Positions 63,692-64,000 of a stretch of 64,000 nucleotides of DNA are shown here, one piece after another (position 1 is the stretch's first letter; each line of letters opens with the position of its first letter). The stretch lies in the NCBI RefSeq assembly GCF_002289565.1, contig NZ_NTFY01000078.1, positions 18,619 to 82,618 of the forward strand, read 5' to 3'. Under the pieces are notes generated by a model. The model was not told the origin of the DNA, did no database searches, and was given only the letters and a program-made list of their open reading frames with translations. Source of the stretch: Rhodopirellula sp. SM50 (lineage in GTDB: Bacteria; Planctomycetota; Planctomycetia; Pirellulales; Pirellulaceae). The translations under genes were made by a program, and so were the position numbers.

Positions 63692-63785
63692 TGTTTCTTG
63701 AGGTTTTAGCGGCAGGGCGCGAGCCCTCCGGTCCTTCATCTCCCAAAACACCGGAGGGCTCGCGCCCTGCCGCTAACAAGAAACA
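63692..63785. repeat. Long hairpin with a 25-base perfect stem core
   Basis: AGCGGCAGGGCGCGAGCCCT plus CCGGT at 63708-63732 pairs with 63750-63774 around a 17-base loop. Outer TGTTTCTTG and CAAGAAACA extend it. It sits between the two copies of the 84-base element. Convergent terminator or a small mobile element are possibilities. Confidence 0.85.
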
Positions 63786-63943
63786 CTCCGTTTGTTGTCA
63801 GAGGGGAGCGTCAGCGAAACGATTATCCCGGAGGGATTTCAGCGAGTAGCCGGAGGTCAGCGCAGCGCTACCTCCGGGACGCAGGTCCAAAAATCCCATC
63901 GCCCCTGGAGGACGTCAATTTTATTACTGCAAGATTCATGGCT

Positions 63944-63999
63944 CCCTTCTCCCCCACAAATCGTAACAAGCTTGCTTGTCGATTTGTGGGGGAGAAGGG
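63944..63999. repeat. Perfect 20-base inverted repeat
   Basis: CCCTTCTCCCCCACAAATCG (63944-63963) pairs with its complement at 63980-63999 around 16 bases, which themselves hold ACAAG/CTTGT. Exact complementarity suggests recent origin or selection for the fold. Confidence 0.88.
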
Positions 64000-64000
64000 C

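Larger units (their letters stand above)
63505..64000. repeat. Repeat-rich intergenic DNA at the window end
   Basis: An ~84-base element (TGTCAGAGGGGAGCGTCAGC...) occurs at 63550-63633 and 63796-63879 with two mismatches. Two strong hairpins, listed separately, lie at 63692-63785 and 63944-63999. A copy of the GCCAGCACGCGGCGTGAGCC type is at about 63515. No gene was seen. Confidence 0.8.

Overview
The window looks like chromosomal DNA of a planctomycete, probably a Rhodopirellula-like member of the Pirellulaceae. Three things point there: an exosortase/PEP-CTERM system, a very large surface protein whose N-terminus carries the planctomycete-type LEDRR(V/L)LA motif, and many short dispersed intergenic repeats of a kind I associate (from memory) with Pirellulaceae. 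No rRNA, tRNA or CRISPR array was recognised.

Nearly all of 1-49000 is one exopolysaccharide/glycan locus read on the minus strand. From the promoter-proximal side it holds an exosortase (48954), a possible 25-residue peptide (47617), a Wzz-tyrosine autokinase (47432), a 1667-residue membrane-anchored TPR protein (45011), an EpsI-like protein, an initiating sugar transferase, a DUF3473-type polysaccharide deacetylase, two Uma2-like nucleases and two exosortase-associated GT4 enzymes. Then come a WcaF-like acetyltransferase and a UDP-sugar dehydrogenase. The next block makes nucleotide sugars: RmlA, RmlB and an NRS/ER-like epimerase/reductase for a dTDP-deoxyhexose, and RfbF, RfbG, an RmlC-like epimerase, a DegT aminotransferase and a NeuD-type acyltransferase for a CDP sugar. 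A Wzm/Wzt ABC exporter lies between the two sets. The distal part (1-18764) is mostly glycosyltransferases, with a carbamoyltransferase, a deacetylase, an O-antigen ligase, a secreted protein and a truncated methyltransferase.

The variable section 12363-19330 shows decay: an ISAs1-family transposase with three nonsense codons and a frameshift, a cephalosporin-hydroxylase-type fragment without its N-terminal half, and about 1 kb without a recognisable gene.

At 49553-63504 most genes are on the plus strand: an FHA-like membrane protein, two secreted proteins with PEP-CTERM-like tails, the 2-kilo-residue LEDRR protein, a patatin-like lipase and a FemAB-like protein coupled to a PEP-CTERM protein. 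A FeeM/exosortase-associated acyltransferase is on the minus strand. So the genes for sorting signals, modification and glycan synthesis are close together but divided between strands.

The most unusual signal is the behaviour of the short repeats. Several families fill the intergenic spaces from about 28.9 kb onward. Copies also lie in frame inside two adjacent glycosyltransferase genes (about 119 and 111 extra residues), and they form the C-terminal tails of at least three other proteins. One palindromic element is translated in two different reading frames within the same glycosyltransferase, which argues that the DNA element was inserted and tolerated rather than evolved as protein.
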